Positions 5,452-5,493 of a DNA stretch of 5,493 nt are shown here, piece by piece (position 1 is the first letter of the stretch; every line of letters begins with the position of its first letter). Below the pieces are notes generated by a model. The model ran no database searches, was not told where the DNA came from, and saw only the letters and a program-made list of their open reading frames with translations. The stretch is from Pseudomonadota bacterium (GTDB lineage Bacteria > Pseudomonadota > Alphaproteobacteria > Acetobacterales > Acetobacteraceae), in the NCBI GenBank assembly GCA_021785335.1, contig JAJYFW010000153.1, forward strand, positions 1-5,493, in the 5' to 3' direction. The position numbers and the translations under genes are program-made.

Positions 5452-5493
5452 ATGACGAAGCGGCTCCTTCGCGTCCTGAACGGCGAGCGGCTC
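5452..5493 (+). CDS. hemE: Uroporphyrinogen decarboxylase, first 14 codons, cut by window edge
   Basis: The frame from the ATG at 5452 reads MTKRLLRVLNGERL and continues beyond the window. This matches the HemE N-terminus in alphaproteobacteria (M-T-K-x-L-L-R-V-L-x-G-E), which is normally followed by the R-Q-A-G-R-Y motif, not visible here. HemE decarboxylates the four acetate side chains of uroporphyrinogen III to give coproporphyrinogen III in haem and (bacterio)chlorophyll synthesis. A GGAA eight bases upstream (5440-5443) is a modest ribosome binding site. The ATG at 5447 is out of frame and stops after two codons, so it is not the start. Only 14 codons are seen, so the call leans on the head-to-head DUF299 neighbour, a pairing well known in Alphaproteobacteria. 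Confidence 0.8.
   Translation, partial: MTKRLLRVLNGERL

Overview
The window looks like chromosomal DNA from a GC-rich alphaproteobacterium. Base composition is high GC by eye, with strong G/C third positions and many long antisense open frames. The decisive marker is at the right end: a gene for a DUF299 kinase/pyrophosphorylase (the RP001-type pyruvate, phosphate dikinase regulatory protein) lies head-to-head with the start of hemE. This gene pair is conserved across Alphaproteobacteria. I cannot name the genus. A member of Rhodospirillales is plausible, but that is a guess.

Layout from left to right: (1) the N-terminal 77 codons of a family III (CaiB/BaiF) CoA-transferase, cut by the window edge; (2) a zinc-free NADPH:quinone oxidoreductase (qor); (3) an O6-alkylguanine-DNA alkyltransferase (ogt); (4) a class I SAM-dependent methyltransferase of unknown substrate; (5) a class V PLP-dependent aminotransferase-fold enzyme of unknown substrate; (6) a YceF-like Maf nucleotide pyrophosphatase; (7) the DUF299 regulatory protein; (8) a 259-bp divergent intergenic region; (9) the first 14 codons of hemE. 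Genes 1-7 are all on the minus strand with short gaps (10-82 bp). hemE is on the plus strand. No stretch over 300 bp lacks a gene.

The most interesting part is the DUF299-hemE intergenic region (5193-5451). In Caulobacter crescentus and Rickettsia prowazekii the chromosomal replication origin sits between these same two genes. Here the spacer holds a sharp AT-rich island, a one-mismatch IHF-type site, a one-mismatch DnaA box 14 bp further on, three GGATAAC repeats (TTATCC on the other strand, the first six bases of a DnaA box) and a perfect 6-bp stem-loop. Every gene in the window is transcribed away from this spacer, as expected for leading-strand genes on either side of an origin. I therefore propose it as oriC, as an inference from context and motifs.

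The minus-strand genes do not form one obvious pathway. DUF299-maf is a conserved pair. In many alphaproteobacteria it is followed by aroE-coaE-dnaQ, but here those genes are replaced by the aminotransferase, methyltransferase, ogt and qor. The last two fit a loose stress/repair theme (alkylation repair and quinone reduction). I saw no defence system, mobile element, CRISPR array, tRNA or rRNA.
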